A DNA stretch of 64,000 bases from Frateuria_A sp051900415 (GCF_051900415.1 NZ_JBHZGL010000001.1:372001-436000); one strand, 5' to 3'. Counted from the first letter of the stretch, positions 25,339-33,146 are shown. Notes: generated from the sequence alone by a model not told the origin. Translations and numbers: made by a program.

Positions 25339-25407
25339 GTAGGAGCGCACCTGTGCGCGACCGCGGGCGTTCCGGCTGCGGGCGGTCGCGCACAGGTGCG
25401 CTCCTAC
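25339..25407. repeat. REP palindrome, class C, perfect
   Basis: Perfect 26-base inverted arms 25339-25364 and 25382-25407 (GTAGGAGCGCACCTGTGCGC...) with a 17-base spacer. It separates the permease gene from the glycosidase gene, whose start lies 16 bases after it, so it could form a hairpin in that mRNA leader. Confidence 0.95.
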
Positions 25408-25423
25408 AAGGGCTCGAGGTGCC

Positions 25424-27499
25424 ATGAAAACGTGCGTTCTGTTGGCCTGTATGGGCTTGTCGTGCGCCTCCTGGGCGACATCGCCCGACCCCCGAACGGC
25501 CGCTCAGGTCGAGCTGTCCCACGTCCGTGCCGGCGGATCGGAGCAGGTCTCCGCAGACACCCTGCGCCGCTACACTTTCGAACCTGCGGCGAACCCCTAC
25601 GTGCGCCTGACGCCACCGCAGCCCTGGCGCGGGGCGGACGAATGGCGCGTCCGCGTGCAGAACGCGATGCCCTGGGCGGTCACGCTGTCGATCGACATCG
25701 AAGGCACGTCAGGCGCGCATCTGACGGCGACGGTCGGCCTGCCCGCCGGCCCCGCACAGACTCTGGTCATCCCGCTGCACGCGACCTCGCCGCGCGCGTT
25801 CGGCATGCAGGCCGGGCCGCCGATGGCGGTGGAGCTCGATGGGCGGCGGATCGTGCTGGCGACCACCGTGGAAGGCGCGCCCGCGCTGAAAGCCGTTCGC
25901 GCGGTGCGCTTGTCCATTCCTGCGGCGCAGGCCGAGCAGGTCCTTCTCATCGGCGACGCGGATGTCGCTCCCGGCGTGACGCTGCATGACGCCTACGTCG
26001 GGATCGTCGACCGCTATGGGCAGTACACGCGTGGCCGATGGCCGGAAAAAATCGACAGCGACGCCGCACTGCGCACGGCGCATGCGCGCGAGCGTGCGCG
26101 GCTGTCCGATGCCGCCGCGCGCGGGAACGAAGACAACGCACTCACGGACGCCGCCGGCTGGTTCCACACGCGCAAGCGTGATGGCCGCTGGCAACTGGTG
26201 GCGCCGGACGGCCGCCCGTTTTTTTCGCTGGGCGTCAACGCGGTGGTCGCCGACGGCGGGCGCAGTTACGTGCAGGGCCGCGAGTGGATGTTCACCGACC
26301 TGCCGCCCGCCAAAGGCCCCTGGCATGCGTTCGACGGCGAGGGCGACAGCCGCCGCGACACGGGCGCGTCGCGTGGTCTGGCCTACAACCACGGCCGTTG
26401 GTTCGACTTCTACGCGGCCAACCTCTACCGGGTGGACGGTGCGGACTGGCGTAGAGCCTGGCGCACACGCACGCGCCAGCGCCTGGTTGCCTGGGGCTTC
26501 AACACGCTGGGCAACTGGAGCGACGAGGCGATCGCGCGCGGGCACGGTTTGGCCTACACCCGTTCGATCAACATCGCCGGCGACTACGCCAACGTCGCCA
26601 CCGGCTACGACTGGTGGGGCCGCATGCCCGATCCGTTCGACCCGCGCTTCGAGGCCGCGACCGAACACGCCGTCGCCGCCGCCACCCAGGGCGTGCGCGA
26701 CGATCACTGGCTGCTCGGCTACTTCGCCGACAACGAACTGGCCTGGGCCGCGCCCGGGCCGCAGGGCCGCTGGGCGCTGGCCATCGGCACGCTGCGCGGC
26801 GACCCGCGCAGCCCCGCCAAGCAGGCCTTCCTCGCCATGCTCAAGCGCAAGTACGGCGACGCCCTGCGCCTGGGCGTGGCCTGGGGCATCGGCGTGACGC
26901 GCTGGGAGGCGCTGGAGCCGGCCGGGTTCCAGGCACCGGTGCCGGACGAGGCGCATCCGGCCATCGCCGAGGACTACAGCGCCTGGCTGCGCGCCTACGC
27001 CGAGCGCTACTTCCGCACCGTCGCGCAGGCGCTGCGCCGGCACGACCCGCACCACCTTTTCCTCGGCGGCCGCTTCGCCGTGCGCACTCCCGAGGCGGTC
27101 GCCGCCTGCGCCCGCTGGTGCGACGTGATCAGCATCAACGTCTACGCCGACCTGCCGCAGCACGGCATGGATCTGGACCGATTGCACCAGCTCGACAAGC
27201 CGGTGCTGGTCAGCGAGTTCTCCTTCGGCTCGACCGACCGCGGTCCGTTCGGCGCGGGCCCGGTGCCGGTCTGGAACGAGGCCCAGCGCGGCGAGGCCTA
27301 CGCGCGCTTCCTCGCGGCGGCGGCCGCCGATCCGGCGATCGTCGGCGCGCACTGGTTCCAGTACGCCGACCAGCCGGTCACCGGCCGCCTGCTCGACGGC
27401 GAGAACGCGCACTTCGGGCTGGTCGGCATCACCGACATTCCCTTCGGCGGTTTCGTAAGCGCGGTGCGAGGCGCCAACGCTACAGCGAGCCGGCCCTAG
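25424..27499 (+). CDS. GH50-like glycoside hydrolase (beta-agarase-like)
   Basis: A 691-residue secreted protein with a signal peptide (MKTCVLLACMGLSCASWA). A beta-rich N-terminal domain of about 220 residues precedes a TIM-barrel opening with WFHTRKRDGRWQLVAPDGRPFFSLGVN. Two acidic residues fit the GH50 catalytic pair: Glu438 in YFADNELAW (acid/base) and Glu598 in VSEFSFGSTDRGPFG (nucleophile); GH50 agarases carry very similar DNE and SEF motifs. The best-known GH50 enzymes cleave agarose, but the family also includes members of unknown specificity, and a soil-type bacterium may act on another galactan. The ATG is preceded by a REP palindrome. Family confident, substrate not. Confidence 0.8.
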   Translation: MKTCVLLACMGLSCASWATSPDPRTAAQVELSHVRAGGSEQVSADTLRRYTFEPAANPYVRLTPPQPWRGADEWRVRVQNAMPWAVTLSIDIEGTSGAHLTATVGLPAGPAQTLVIPLHATSPRAFGMQAGPPMAVELDGRRIVLATTVEGAPALKAVRAVRLSIPAAQAEQVLLIGDADVAPGVTLHDAYVGIVDRYGQYTRGRWPEKIDSDAALRTAHARERARLSDAAARGNEDNALTDAAGWFHTRKRDGRWQLVAPDGRPFFSLGVNAVVADGGRSYVQGREWMFTDLPPAKGPWHAFDGEGDSRRDTGASRGLAYNHGRWFDFYAANLYRVDGADWRRAWRTRTRQRLVAWGFNTLGNWSDEAIARGHGLAYTRSINIAGDYANVATGYDWWGRMPDPFDPRFEAATEHAVAAATQGVRDDHWLLGYFADNELAWAAPGPQGRWALAIGTLRGDPRSPAKQAFLAMLKRKYGDALRLGVAWGIGVTRWEALEPAGFQAPVPDEAHPAIAEDYSAWLRAYAERYFRTVAQALRRHDPHHLFLGGRFAVRTPEAVAACARWCDVISINVYADLPQHGMDLDRLHQLDKPVLVSEFSFGSTDRGPFGAGPVPVWNEAQRGEAYARFLAAAAADPAIVGAHWFQYADQPVTGRLLDGENAHFGLVGITDIPFGGFVSAVRGANATASRP

Positions 27500-27562
27500 A
27501 ACGGGCTGCGATACCCGACGTCATGGCGCCGCAGCCATGGCCACGCAGGCGCTGACAGCGAG

Positions 27563-27632
27563 CGGAGTCCTTCGGCTGGGTTTCGGCCCACCGCCATCTG
27601 GCCGGGAGCGATGGGCTGAAGCCGATCCTACG
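27563..27632. repeat. Degenerate REP palindrome, class B
   Basis: Imperfect inverted arms (GGGTTTCGGCCCACCG and ATGGGCTGAAGCCGATCCTACG) resembling class B. The right arm contains the CTA at 27628-27630 that is the TAG stop of the following minus-strand gene. Confidence 0.65.
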
Positions 27633-28035
27633 CGAGGCTGGTCGCGATGCCGAACGCCACGGCAGTCACCGCCGCCATCGCCATGCAGGCGCTGGTGGGC
27701 CGGATGCGATGGGCGTCGACGCGGGGCGTGAGTCGCCACAGCAGCAGGGCGCCGACGAGCATGTCCACGACCAGCGCCAGGCGCAACGGCAGCGAGGAAA
27801 GCAGCGGCCCGTAGGGCGGCCGGACGTTGCCCTCGTGGGCGGCCGCCAGTCCGACCAGCAGCAAGCCGAGCAGGCTCCACAGCAGGCAGGCGAAGTACAC
27901 GCGGTTGAACACCACGTTCGTGCGTTCGCTCCAGCGCAGCACCGGCCAGGCGATGAGGCTGGCGAACAGCGCGACGATCGAGCCGTACAGCACCCACCAG
28001 AGCAGGGTGCTGAGCAGGGTAAGCAGGGTTTGCAT
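27628..28035 (-). CDS. Small four-helix membrane protein, function unknown
   Basis: A 135-residue protein with four hydrophobic segments (LLWWVLYGSIVALFASLIAW, FACLLWSLLGLLLVGLAA, a LPLRLALVVDMLVGALLLW segment and a final SACMAMAAVTAVAFGIATSLA). The loops are short. No named family. It begins directly after the stop codon of the Mpo1-like gene and belongs to the purC operon by position. Its stop lies in a REP arm. Confidence 0.7.
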   Translation of the reverse strand: MQTLLTLLSTLLWWVLYGSIVALFASLIAWPVLRWSERTNVVFNRVYFACLLWSLLGLLLVGLAAAHEGNVRPPYGPLLSSLPLRLALVVDMLVGALLLWRLTPRVDAHRIRPTSACMAMAAVTAVAFGIATSLA

Positions 28036-28506
28036 CTAGTCGTGGGCCTTGAAGCCGATCCGGCGCAGGAACTTTTCCATCAGCCAGGCAGGACCGACCA
28101 GCAGGTAGGAGAGATCGGTGAGGAAACTGGGCCGATGGCCCTCGAACTTGTGGCCGACGAACTGGCCGACCCACGCCAGCACGAACACCGCGAGCGCGAG
28201 CCAGCGCAGGCGCACCGGGCCGAGCAACTCGAACAGCCACGCGGTGAACAACGCCAGCACGACGAAGGCGACCAGCAGCGCGCCACCAAGGCGGTGCGAG
28301 TGCTTCCAGTACCAGGCGAACGCCAGCACCATTGCGAACACCGCCCACGCGCCGGGCTTGAGGAAGGCGCTCGGTACCGGCACGGTCCACAGCAGCGCCA
28401 CCACGGTCCAGACGATCGGCGGCACGCAGATCCAGTGGATCACCTGGTTGACTGGGTTGCGGTGGTCGGCGCTGTAGCCGTCGAGCCAGCTCTGCATCGT
28501 GCGCAT
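28036..28506 (-). CDS. Mpo1-like family membrane protein (DUF962)
   Basis: A 156-residue protein with three to four hydrophobic segments. The signature residues of DUF962 are present: HRNPVNQVIHWICVPPI near residue 15, and WVGQFVGHKFEGHRPSF near residue 120, with conserved His residues that in yeast Mpo1 bind iron. Yeast Mpo1 removes one carbon from 2-hydroxy fatty acids; bacterial members are mostly unstudied. It starts 21 bases after the end of purC and is followed with no gap by a small membrane protein. An alternative start at 28497 is equally plausible. Confidence 0.9.
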   Translation of the reverse strand: MRTMQSWLDGYSADHRNPVNQVIHWICVPPIVWTVVALLWTVPVPSAFLKPGAWAVFAMVLAFAWYWKHSHRLGGALLVAFVVLALFTAWLFELLGPVRLRWLALAVFVLAWVGQFVGHKFEGHRPSFLTDLSYLLVGPAWLMEKFLRRIGFKAHD

Positions 28507-28527
28507 GGTGTCGCCCTCGTCAGCGGA

Positions 28528-29424
28528 TCAGTCGAGCCGGATGCCGGCCAGTCGCTCCAGCGCCTCGGCGTACTTGGCGCGGGTGCGCTCGATGACCTGG
28601 GCAGGCACCTTCGGTCCGGGGGCCTTCTTGTTCCAGTCGAGCGTCTCCAGGTAGTCGCGCACGAACTGCTTGTCGTAGCTCGGCGGGCTGATCCCGGTGC
28701 GGTACTCGTCGGCCGGCCAGAAGCGCGAGGAATCGGGCGTGAGCATCTCGTCCATCACGTACAGCTTGCCGTCGGCGTCGGTGCCGAACTCGAACTTGGT
28801 GTCGGCGATGATGATGCCGCGGTCGGCCGCGTAGTCGGCCGCCCAGCGGTAGATCGCCAGCGTCGCGTCGCGCACTTTCTCGGCCAGCTCGCGCCCGACC
28901 GCGTTCACCACCGCGTCGAAGCTCACGTTCTCGTCGTGGTCGCCCACCGCGGCCTTGGTCGAGGGAGTGAAGATCGGTTCGGGCAGCTGCTGCGCCTGCT
29001 TCAGGCCTGGCGGCAGCTTGATGCCGCAGATGGCGCCGGTGGCCTGATAGTCCTTCCAGCCCGAGCCGATGATGTAGCCGCGCGCGATTGCCTCCACCGG
29101 CACCGGCTTCAGCCGCCGCGTGACCACCGCGCGGCCGGCGTAGAGCGAGAGGTCGGTGCCCTTAGGCAGCACCTCGCCCAGCGGCACCTGCAGCAGGTGG
29201 TTGGGGATGATGTGCGCGGTCTTGTCGAACCAGAAGTTGGAGATCTGGGTGAGCATCTCGCCCTTGCCGGGGATCGGGTCGGGCAGCACCACGTCGAAGG
29301 CGGACAGACGGTCGGTGGCGACGATCAGGAGCCGGTCGTCCGACAGCGCGTAGACGTCGCGCACCTTGCCGCGGTGGATCAGGCCCAGGCCGGGCAGGTT
29401 CGATTGCAGCAGGGTGGTGGGCAC
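28528..29424 (-). CDS. purC: SAICAR synthetase
   Basis: A 298-residue enzyme, close to the long form of the family. GKVRDVYALSDDRLLIVATDRLSAFDVVLPDPIPGKG opens the ATP-binding domain; LKPVPVEAIARGYIIGSGWKDY, IIADTKFEFG and VMDEMLTPDSSRFWP are the conserved substrate and metal segments. It joins aspartate to CAIR in purine synthesis in the cytoplasm. It heads a three-gene minus-strand run with an Mpo1-like and a small membrane protein. A class B REP lies 50 bases upstream. No purine riboswitch was recognised. Confidence 0.98.
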   Translation of the reverse strand: MPTTLLQSNLPGLGLIHRGKVRDVYALSDDRLLIVATDRLSAFDVVLPDPIPGKGEMLTQISNFWFDKTAHIIPNHLLQVPLGEVLPKGTDLSLYAGRAVVTRRLKPVPVEAIARGYIIGSGWKDYQATGAICGIKLPPGLKQAQQLPEPIFTPSTKAAVGDHDENVSFDAVVNAVGRELAEKVRDATLAIYRWAADYAADRGIIIADTKFEFGTDADGKLYVMDEMLTPDSSRFWPADEYRTGISPPSYDKQFVRDYLETLDWNKKAPGPKVPAQVIERTRAKYAEALERLAGIRLD

Positions 29425-29474
29425 GGGGCGATCCGCCGTCGGAAGGTGGGAAGCGGTCTATTCTAGCCAGTCGC

Positions 29475-29530
29475 CGTAGGGTGGGCTTCAGCCCACCGTC
29501 CGTGCATGGTGGGCTGAAGCCCACCCTACG
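29475..29530. repeat. REP palindrome, class B, perfect
   Basis: Perfect 23-base inverted arms 29475-29497 and 29508-29530 (CGTAGGGTGGGCTTCAGCCC...) with a 10-base spacer. It lies between the divergent purC and cytochrome c genes, so it sits where both promoters should be. Confidence 0.95.
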
Positions 29531-29599
29531 TGAGGGCGTGTGGCTTCGCGCTGCTAGAATCGCGTGTTCCGGGAATCCATCTCGCCCCACACCCTGCCG

Positions 29600-29911
29600 A
29601 TGCGACTCGTCCTGTTCGCGGCGCTTTTGGCCGCCGCCCTGCCAGCCTTTGCCGCGGGCCCCGCCCATCCGGCCCGCCTGGGCCTGTGCGCCGCCTGTCA
29701 TGGCGAAACCGGCATCGCGCAGATGCCCGGCGCGCCCAACCTGGCCGGGCAGCGGCTGGACTACCTGCGCAACGCGCTGGCGCAGTACCGCGACGGCCGC
29801 CGCGACGTGGCGGTGATGCGCGCGGCGATCGGCCCGGTCAGCGCCGCCGAACTGGATGCGCTGGCGCGCTGGTACAGCACGCAGGCGCCGGCTTCGCAGG
29901 CGCGGCCATGA
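29600..29911 (+). CDS. Monohaem cytochrome c, c4-like half
   Basis: A 103-residue protein with a signal peptide (MRLVLFAALLAAALPAFA) and one haem-binding CAACH motif about 20 residues into the mature part. The segment PNLAGQRLDYLRNALAQYRDGRR and the later AVMRAAIGPVSAAELDALARWY carry the likely axial Met. The plan equals one half of a c4 di-haem cytochrome. It probably carries electrons in the periplasm. The start was chosen at ATG 29600 to give the signal peptide. Its TGA overlaps the ATG of djlA (ATGA at 29908), so the two are translationally coupled. Confidence 0.9.
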   Translation: MRLVLFAALLAAALPAFAAGPAHPARLGLCAACHGETGIAQMPGAPNLAGQRLDYLRNALAQYRDGRRDVAVMRAAIGPVSAAELDALARWYSTQAPASQARP

Positions 29912-30711
29912 ATTTCTCTTCCACGCTGATCCTGGCGTTCGTCGGCCTCGTCCTGGGCCACGGCTTGCCTGGTGCCATTGTCGGCGCGGTCATTGGCTTC
30001 GTGATCGACAGCCTGCGCCAGAGTCAGCGCTACCGCGCGGCGCCGCAGATGGACGGCCTGTACGGCCCACTGTTTGCGTTGCTCGGTGCGGTCGCCAAGT
30101 CGGACGGGCGCGTGTCCGAGGCCGAGATCGCGGTGGCCGAGCGGATGATGACCCGCATGGGCCTGATCGACGAGCAGCGAAGGCAGGCCATCGCCAGCTT
30201 CAACCGCGGCAAGCAGCCGGAGTTCGACGTCACTCCCGCGATCGACGGCCTGCGCCAATGGGTCGGCGCCCGACGCGACCACGCCTTCCCGGTGCTCGAC
30301 GTGGTGATCGAGACGGTACTGGCCGAGGGCAACCCACCGCCGGAAAAGATGTCGATCCTGCGCCAGCTCGCATTCGCCCTGCGCATCAGCGACATGGAAC
30401 TGATGGCGCTGATGGCGATGAAGGGCTACGCCTGGAATGCCGCTGCCGGCGATCGCCGGCGCGGGCCGGGTGGTGGCGGCTACGTGCCGCCGCATCGGAA
30501 TGCGAACGGTCCGGATCCCTACACCGTGCTCGGCATCGAACGCGGCGCCGACGAGCGGGCCATCAAGCGCGCCTACCGCAAGCTGATCTCCGAGCACCAT
30601 CCCGACCGCCTGGGCGACCTGCCCGAGGACATGCGCAAGCGTGCCGAATCACGGGCGAGCGAGATCAACGCGGCGTACGAGCGGATCAAGGCCGAGAAAG
30701 GCTTCAAGTAG
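29908..30711 (+). CDS. djlA: DnaJ-like co-chaperone DjlA
   Basis: A 267-residue protein with an N-terminal membrane anchor (STLILAFVGLVLGHGLPGAIVGAVIGFVI), a TerB-like central domain (LFALLGAVAKSDGRVSEAEIAVAE...) and a C-terminal J domain with DPYTVLGIERGADERAIKRAYRKLI and the HPD motif. It stimulates DnaK from the inner membrane; in enteric bacteria it modulates envelope stress signalling. The ATG overlaps the TGA of the cytochrome gene. Order and length are typical of the family. Downstream lies the 7-bp repeat array and rpe. Confidence 0.96.
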   Translation: MNFSSTLILAFVGLVLGHGLPGAIVGAVIGFVIDSLRQSQRYRAAPQMDGLYGPLFALLGAVAKSDGRVSEAEIAVAERMMTRMGLIDEQRRQAIASFNRGKQPEFDVTPAIDGLRQWVGARRDHAFPVLDVVIETVLAEGNPPPEKMSILRQLAFALRISDMELMALMAMKGYAWNAAAGDRRRGPGGGGYVPPHRNANGPDPYTVLGIERGADERAIKRAYRKLISEHHPDRLGDLPEDMRKRAESRASEINAAYERIKAEKGFK

Positions 30712-30726
30712 CCGGGATTTGGGAGA

Positions 30727-30743
30727 CGGGATTCGGGATTCGG
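30727..30743. repeat. Reverse copy of the 7-bp repeat motif
   Basis: CGGGATTCGGGATTCGG is the reverse complement of two and a half units of the AATCCCG array that starts 50 bases downstream, so this segment can pair with any unit of it and form a hairpin. It lies just after the djlA stop. Confidence 0.7.
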
Positions 30744-30793
30744 TTGGGCTTGGGCCCCCGCGCCTTGATGCCGCTACTCTTGTCGGAGTGCAA

Positions 30794-30926
30794 AATCCCG
30801 AATCCCGAATCCCGAATCCCGAATCCCGAATCCCGAATCCCGAATCCCGAATCCCGAATCCCGAATCCCGAATCCCGAATCCCGAATCCCGAATCCCGAA
30901 TCCCGAATCCCGAATCCCGAATCCCG
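30794..30926. repeat. 7-bp tandem repeat array, 19 perfect copies
   Basis: The unit AATCCCG is repeated 19 times without a single mismatch over 133 bases. It ends five bases before the rpe ATG and therefore occupies the place of the ribosome site and leader. Perfect identity points to recent expansion, and copy number is likely to vary among strains. Confidence 0.97.
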
Positions 30927-30930
30927 TCCC

Positions 30931-31599
30931 ATGAGCAAGCAGACCCCCGTCATCGCCCCCTCCATCCTCTCCGCCGACTTCGCCCGCCTGGGCGAGGACA
31001 CCGCCAAGGTGCTGGTCGCCGGCGGCGACTGGGTGCACTTCGACGTCATGGACAACCACTACGTGCCCAACCTCACGATGGGTCCGATGGTGTTGAAAGC
31101 CCTGCGCGACTACGGCGTCAGTGCACCGATCGACGTGCACCTGATGGTCAAGCCGGTCGACCGGATCGCCCCGGACTTCGCCAAGGCGGGCGCCAGCCTG
31201 ATCAGCTTCCACCCGGAAGCGAGCGAGCACGTCGACCGCACGATCGGCCTGATCCACGATGCCGGCTGCCAGGCCGGCCTGGTGTTCAACCCCGCCACGC
31301 CGCTCAACTGGCTCGACCACGTGCTCGACAAGCTCGACCTGGTGCTGATCATGTCGGTCAACCCCGGCTTCGGCGGGCAGAAGTTCATCCCCGAGGCGCT
31401 CGCCAAGCTGCGCGAGGTGCGCCGGCGCATCGACGAGAGCGGCCGCGCGATCCGGCTGGAGATCGATGGCGGCGTGAGCGCCGCCAACATCGGCGAGATC
31501 GCCGCGGCGGGCGCCGACACCTTCGTGGCGGGCTCGGCCATTTTCGGCGCGCCGGACTACGCGCAGGTCATCGCCGCCATGCGCCAGGCGATCGGCTGA
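30931..31599 (+). CDS. rpe: Ribulose-phosphate 3-epimerase
   Basis: A 222-residue TIM-barrel enzyme of the pentose phosphate pathway, interconverting ribulose-5-phosphate and xylulose-5-phosphate. The motifs are complete: IAPSILSADFARLGE, metal-binding HFDVMD, DVHLMV, ISFHPEA, the MSVNPGFGGQKFIP loop and the C-terminal LEIDGGVS with the catalytic Asp, then phosphate-binding VAGSAIF. No Shine-Dalgarno site is visible; the ATG follows CCCGTCCC after the tandem repeat array. A leader without SD or a start elsewhere cannot be excluded, but residues from the ATG onward fit the family. Confidence 0.97.
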   Translation: MSKQTPVIAPSILSADFARLGEDTAKVLVAGGDWVHFDVMDNHYVPNLTMGPMVLKALRDYGVSAPIDVHLMVKPVDRIAPDFAKAGASLISFHPEASEHVDRTIGLIHDAGCQAGLVFNPATPLNWLDHVLDKLDLVLIMSVNPGFGGQKFIPEALAKLREVRRRIDESGRAIRLEIDGGVSAANIGEIAAAGADTFVAGSAIFGAPDYAQVIAAMRQAIG

Positions 31600-31611
31600 G
31601 CACAAAGAAAA

Positions 31612-31638
31612 ATCCCGGTGCAGGTCCTGCACCGGGAT
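31612..31638 (-). terminator. Stable hairpin after rpe, T tract on minus strand
   Basis: A 13-bp perfect inverted repeat (ATCCCGGTGCAGG and its complement) with A-rich sequence at its plus-strand left side (AAAGAAAAATCCC). Read on the minus strand, the hairpin is followed by TTTTTCTTT, so it would terminate minus-strand transcription; on the plus strand it is a strong hairpin without a T tract, protecting the rpe mRNA end at least. Confidence 0.6.
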
Positions 31639-31877
31639 AAGAGCGTCGTCGGAATGGGACGCGTTGAGGAGTCCACCAGAGCGGGCGCCTGGACGCCACC
31701 GCCGGAAGGCGGCGGCGTATCCACGGCAATGGACGACGCCCGCCACTACAGCAAGACCGGCCCATCGGCGGTTGGTTCCGCGTCCGGAGCAAAAATCTTC
31801 GACCTGTGGGGTGGGCCAGGGCCCACGTTTCCTTCACACTGGCCCGGGGAGGGTGCAGCCACAAGGAGACACGGACG
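31639..31877. other. Intergenic stretch between rpe and the Sel1-like gene
   Basis: I found no gene with a plausible start in this 239-base stretch. It contains a CCGCCTTCC-GGCGG palindrome (31699-31718). An apparent in-frame extension of the Sel1-like gene upstream to 31806 has no signal character. Confidence 0.5.
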
Positions 31878-32657
31878 ATGTCGGCACGGAATGTGGTGTT
31901 TTTCCTCGTATTCGGGTTTGCCACCCTGGCCGCTCAGGCCGGCCCCTGGCCCCCGCCTGCCAGCATCGGCAAGGACGCACCCGTCACCCTGGCCGAACTC
32001 GGCAAGCTCGGCTGCGCGCCTGGGCTGGAACGCTTCCTCCCCGGCGTCTACTACTACTGCGTGGGCGCCCGCGACCTGGCCAGCCACCGCGACGCCAGCG
32101 GCGTGGAGATGCTCAAGCTGGCGGCTGCCTGGGGCAGCAAGCCGGCGCAGTTCACGCTGGGCGTCGGGTATTTCAATGGCGACATCGCGGCGCAGGACCG
32201 GGCGCGCGGGCTGGCCTGGCTCGGGCTCGCCTCCGAGCGTCGCGATCCCAGTTACCAGGCGGTGTTGCGCTCAGCCTGGAAGCAGGCCTCGCCGGCGGAG
32301 CAGGCGCGCGCCAACGCGCTGTGGAAGGCGATGTTGCCCACCTATGGCGACGCCCGCGCCGCCAAGCGCGCTGAACGGCGTTACCAGCATGAGCGCGACC
32401 AGTTGCTCGGTAGCGTCACGCTCGGCCAGCGCATCTGCATTGCCGGCCTCACCCAGCGCGACATGGCTGCGATCCCCACCCCCAAGATCGGCACCACGCT
32501 CTCGCCCTTCCAGTTGTCGATAGGTTGCCCCGGTGGTGCACCGGCCAGCTTCGTGCTCCACCGCCTGGACGGGTTCGCGGGAAGTCTTTTCGACGGTCTG
32601 GAAGGGCATGTCACGGTCGGCCCGCTTTCGCCGGTCCGCGAGCAAGGCAAGCCGTAG
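31878..32657 (+). CDS. Secreted Sel1-like repeat protein
   Basis: A 259-residue protein. ATG 31878 has AAGGAG ten bases upstream and begins a signal peptide (MSARNVVFFLVFGFATLAAQAGP). The mature part has a Cys pair (LGCAPGLERF...YYYCVG) and Sel1-like helical repeats (EMLKLAAAWGSKPAQFTLGVGYFNGDIAAQDRARGLAWLGLA). The second half has two more cysteines and a beta-rich end. Sel1 repeats bind proteins; partner and function are unknown. It stands alone on the plus strand and is followed by a minus-strand terminator. Confidence 0.75.
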   Translation: MSARNVVFFLVFGFATLAAQAGPWPPPASIGKDAPVTLAELGKLGCAPGLERFLPGVYYYCVGARDLASHRDASGVEMLKLAAAWGSKPAQFTLGVGYFNGDIAAQDRARGLAWLGLASERRDPSYQAVLRSAWKQASPAEQARANALWKAMLPTYGDARAAKRAERRYQHERDQLLGSVTLGQRICIAGLTQRDMAAIPTPKIGTTLSPFQLSIGCPGGAPASFVLHRLDGFAGSLFDGLEGHVTVGPLSPVREQGKP

Positions 32658-32683
32658 AAAAAAATCCCCTCCCAAGGAGGGGA
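32658..32683 (-). terminator. Intrinsic terminator of the two-peptide operon
   Basis: An 8-bp stem (TCCCCTCC at 32665-32672 and GGAGGGGA at 32676-32683) flanked at its left by AAAAAAA (32658-32664). On the minus strand this reads hairpin then ATTTTTTT, a rho-independent terminator for the small genes at 32731-32974. It starts directly after the TAG of the plus-strand Sel1-like gene. Confidence 0.85.
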
Positions 32684-32730
32684 AAGGAACGGTTGGCTAA
32701 CGGAGGGGTGTTGCAGGGTCCCGCGGTAGG

Positions 32731-32844
32731 TCAGAGTGGCCGCCAGTCCGGATCCGGCTCCTGGCCCGCACCCGCCGCGCTTCCCTGTGCGACGGGGGTC
32801 TCGACACCTTCCACGGCAAACGGGTCGACATAATCGGCGTTCAT
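32731..32844 (-). CDS. Small peptide gene, 37 residues
   Basis: A 37-residue acidic peptide (MNADYVDPFAVEGV..., ending PDPDWRPL) with three prolines, two Trp/Tyr residues and no Cys. It has a strong ribosome site, AAGGAG, eight bases before ATG 32844, whose first A overlaps the preceding gene's stop region (TAAAGGAG). A terminator lies 48 bases after its stop. These features make a real short gene likely, despite its size. No signal peptide or known family is recognised. Confidence 0.6.
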   Translation of the reverse strand: MNADYVDPFAVEGVETPVAQGSAAGAGQEPDPDWRPL

Positions 32845-32857
32845 GGCGCTATCTCCT

Positions 32858-32974
32858 TTAGTGGATGCCCATCACCAGCCCAAGCAGCAGGGCGCCGAGG
32901 GCCAGCACCACGCGCAGGGGTTCGAAGTGGCGCAGTTCGGCGTTGGCGTCGGGTTTGGCGGTGGTGTCGCTCAT
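32858..32974 (-). CDS. Small membrane peptide gene, 38 residues
   Basis: A 38-residue peptide with a hydrophilic N-terminal half (MSDTTAKPDANAELRHFEP) and a single membrane helix (LRVVLALGALLLGLVMG) ending at His. GGAG lies six bases before ATG 32974. The TAA stop is 13 bases before the ATG of the second peptide. Together they form a two-gene unit divergent from the response regulator gene at 33147, sharing a 170-base promoter region with it. Confidence 0.65.
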   Translation of the reverse strand: MSDTTAKPDANAELRHFEPLRVVLALGALLLGLVMGIH

Positions 32975-33146
32975 GGCATCTCTCCGGTGACGGTTCCATG
33001 GAACCGCGCGGTCGGGCGCGCGCCGCGGCGCCACCCGGGCGAAGCGCGGACCGGATCGGGCAAAACGCGGGCAGTCGCGCCGCGCGCCTTGCGTCGCGGC
33101 GGTGCACATAGCACGCTGCGCGCCACCACAGGGAGACTTCATTGCC

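Noticed and set aside
30794..30926. CRISPR array
   Set aside because: The units are seven bases and contiguous, with no spacers, and no cas genes are present.
30641..30934. Short frames encoding NPESRIP repeats
   Set aside because: They are only the 7-bp array read in frame; with a unit of seven bases all frames give such repeats. No coding signs.
31640..31800. A small minus-strand gene ending at the hairpin after rpe
   Set aside because: The only ATG frame (from 31765) is Arg-rich without ribosome site and runs into rpe; other frames lack starts.
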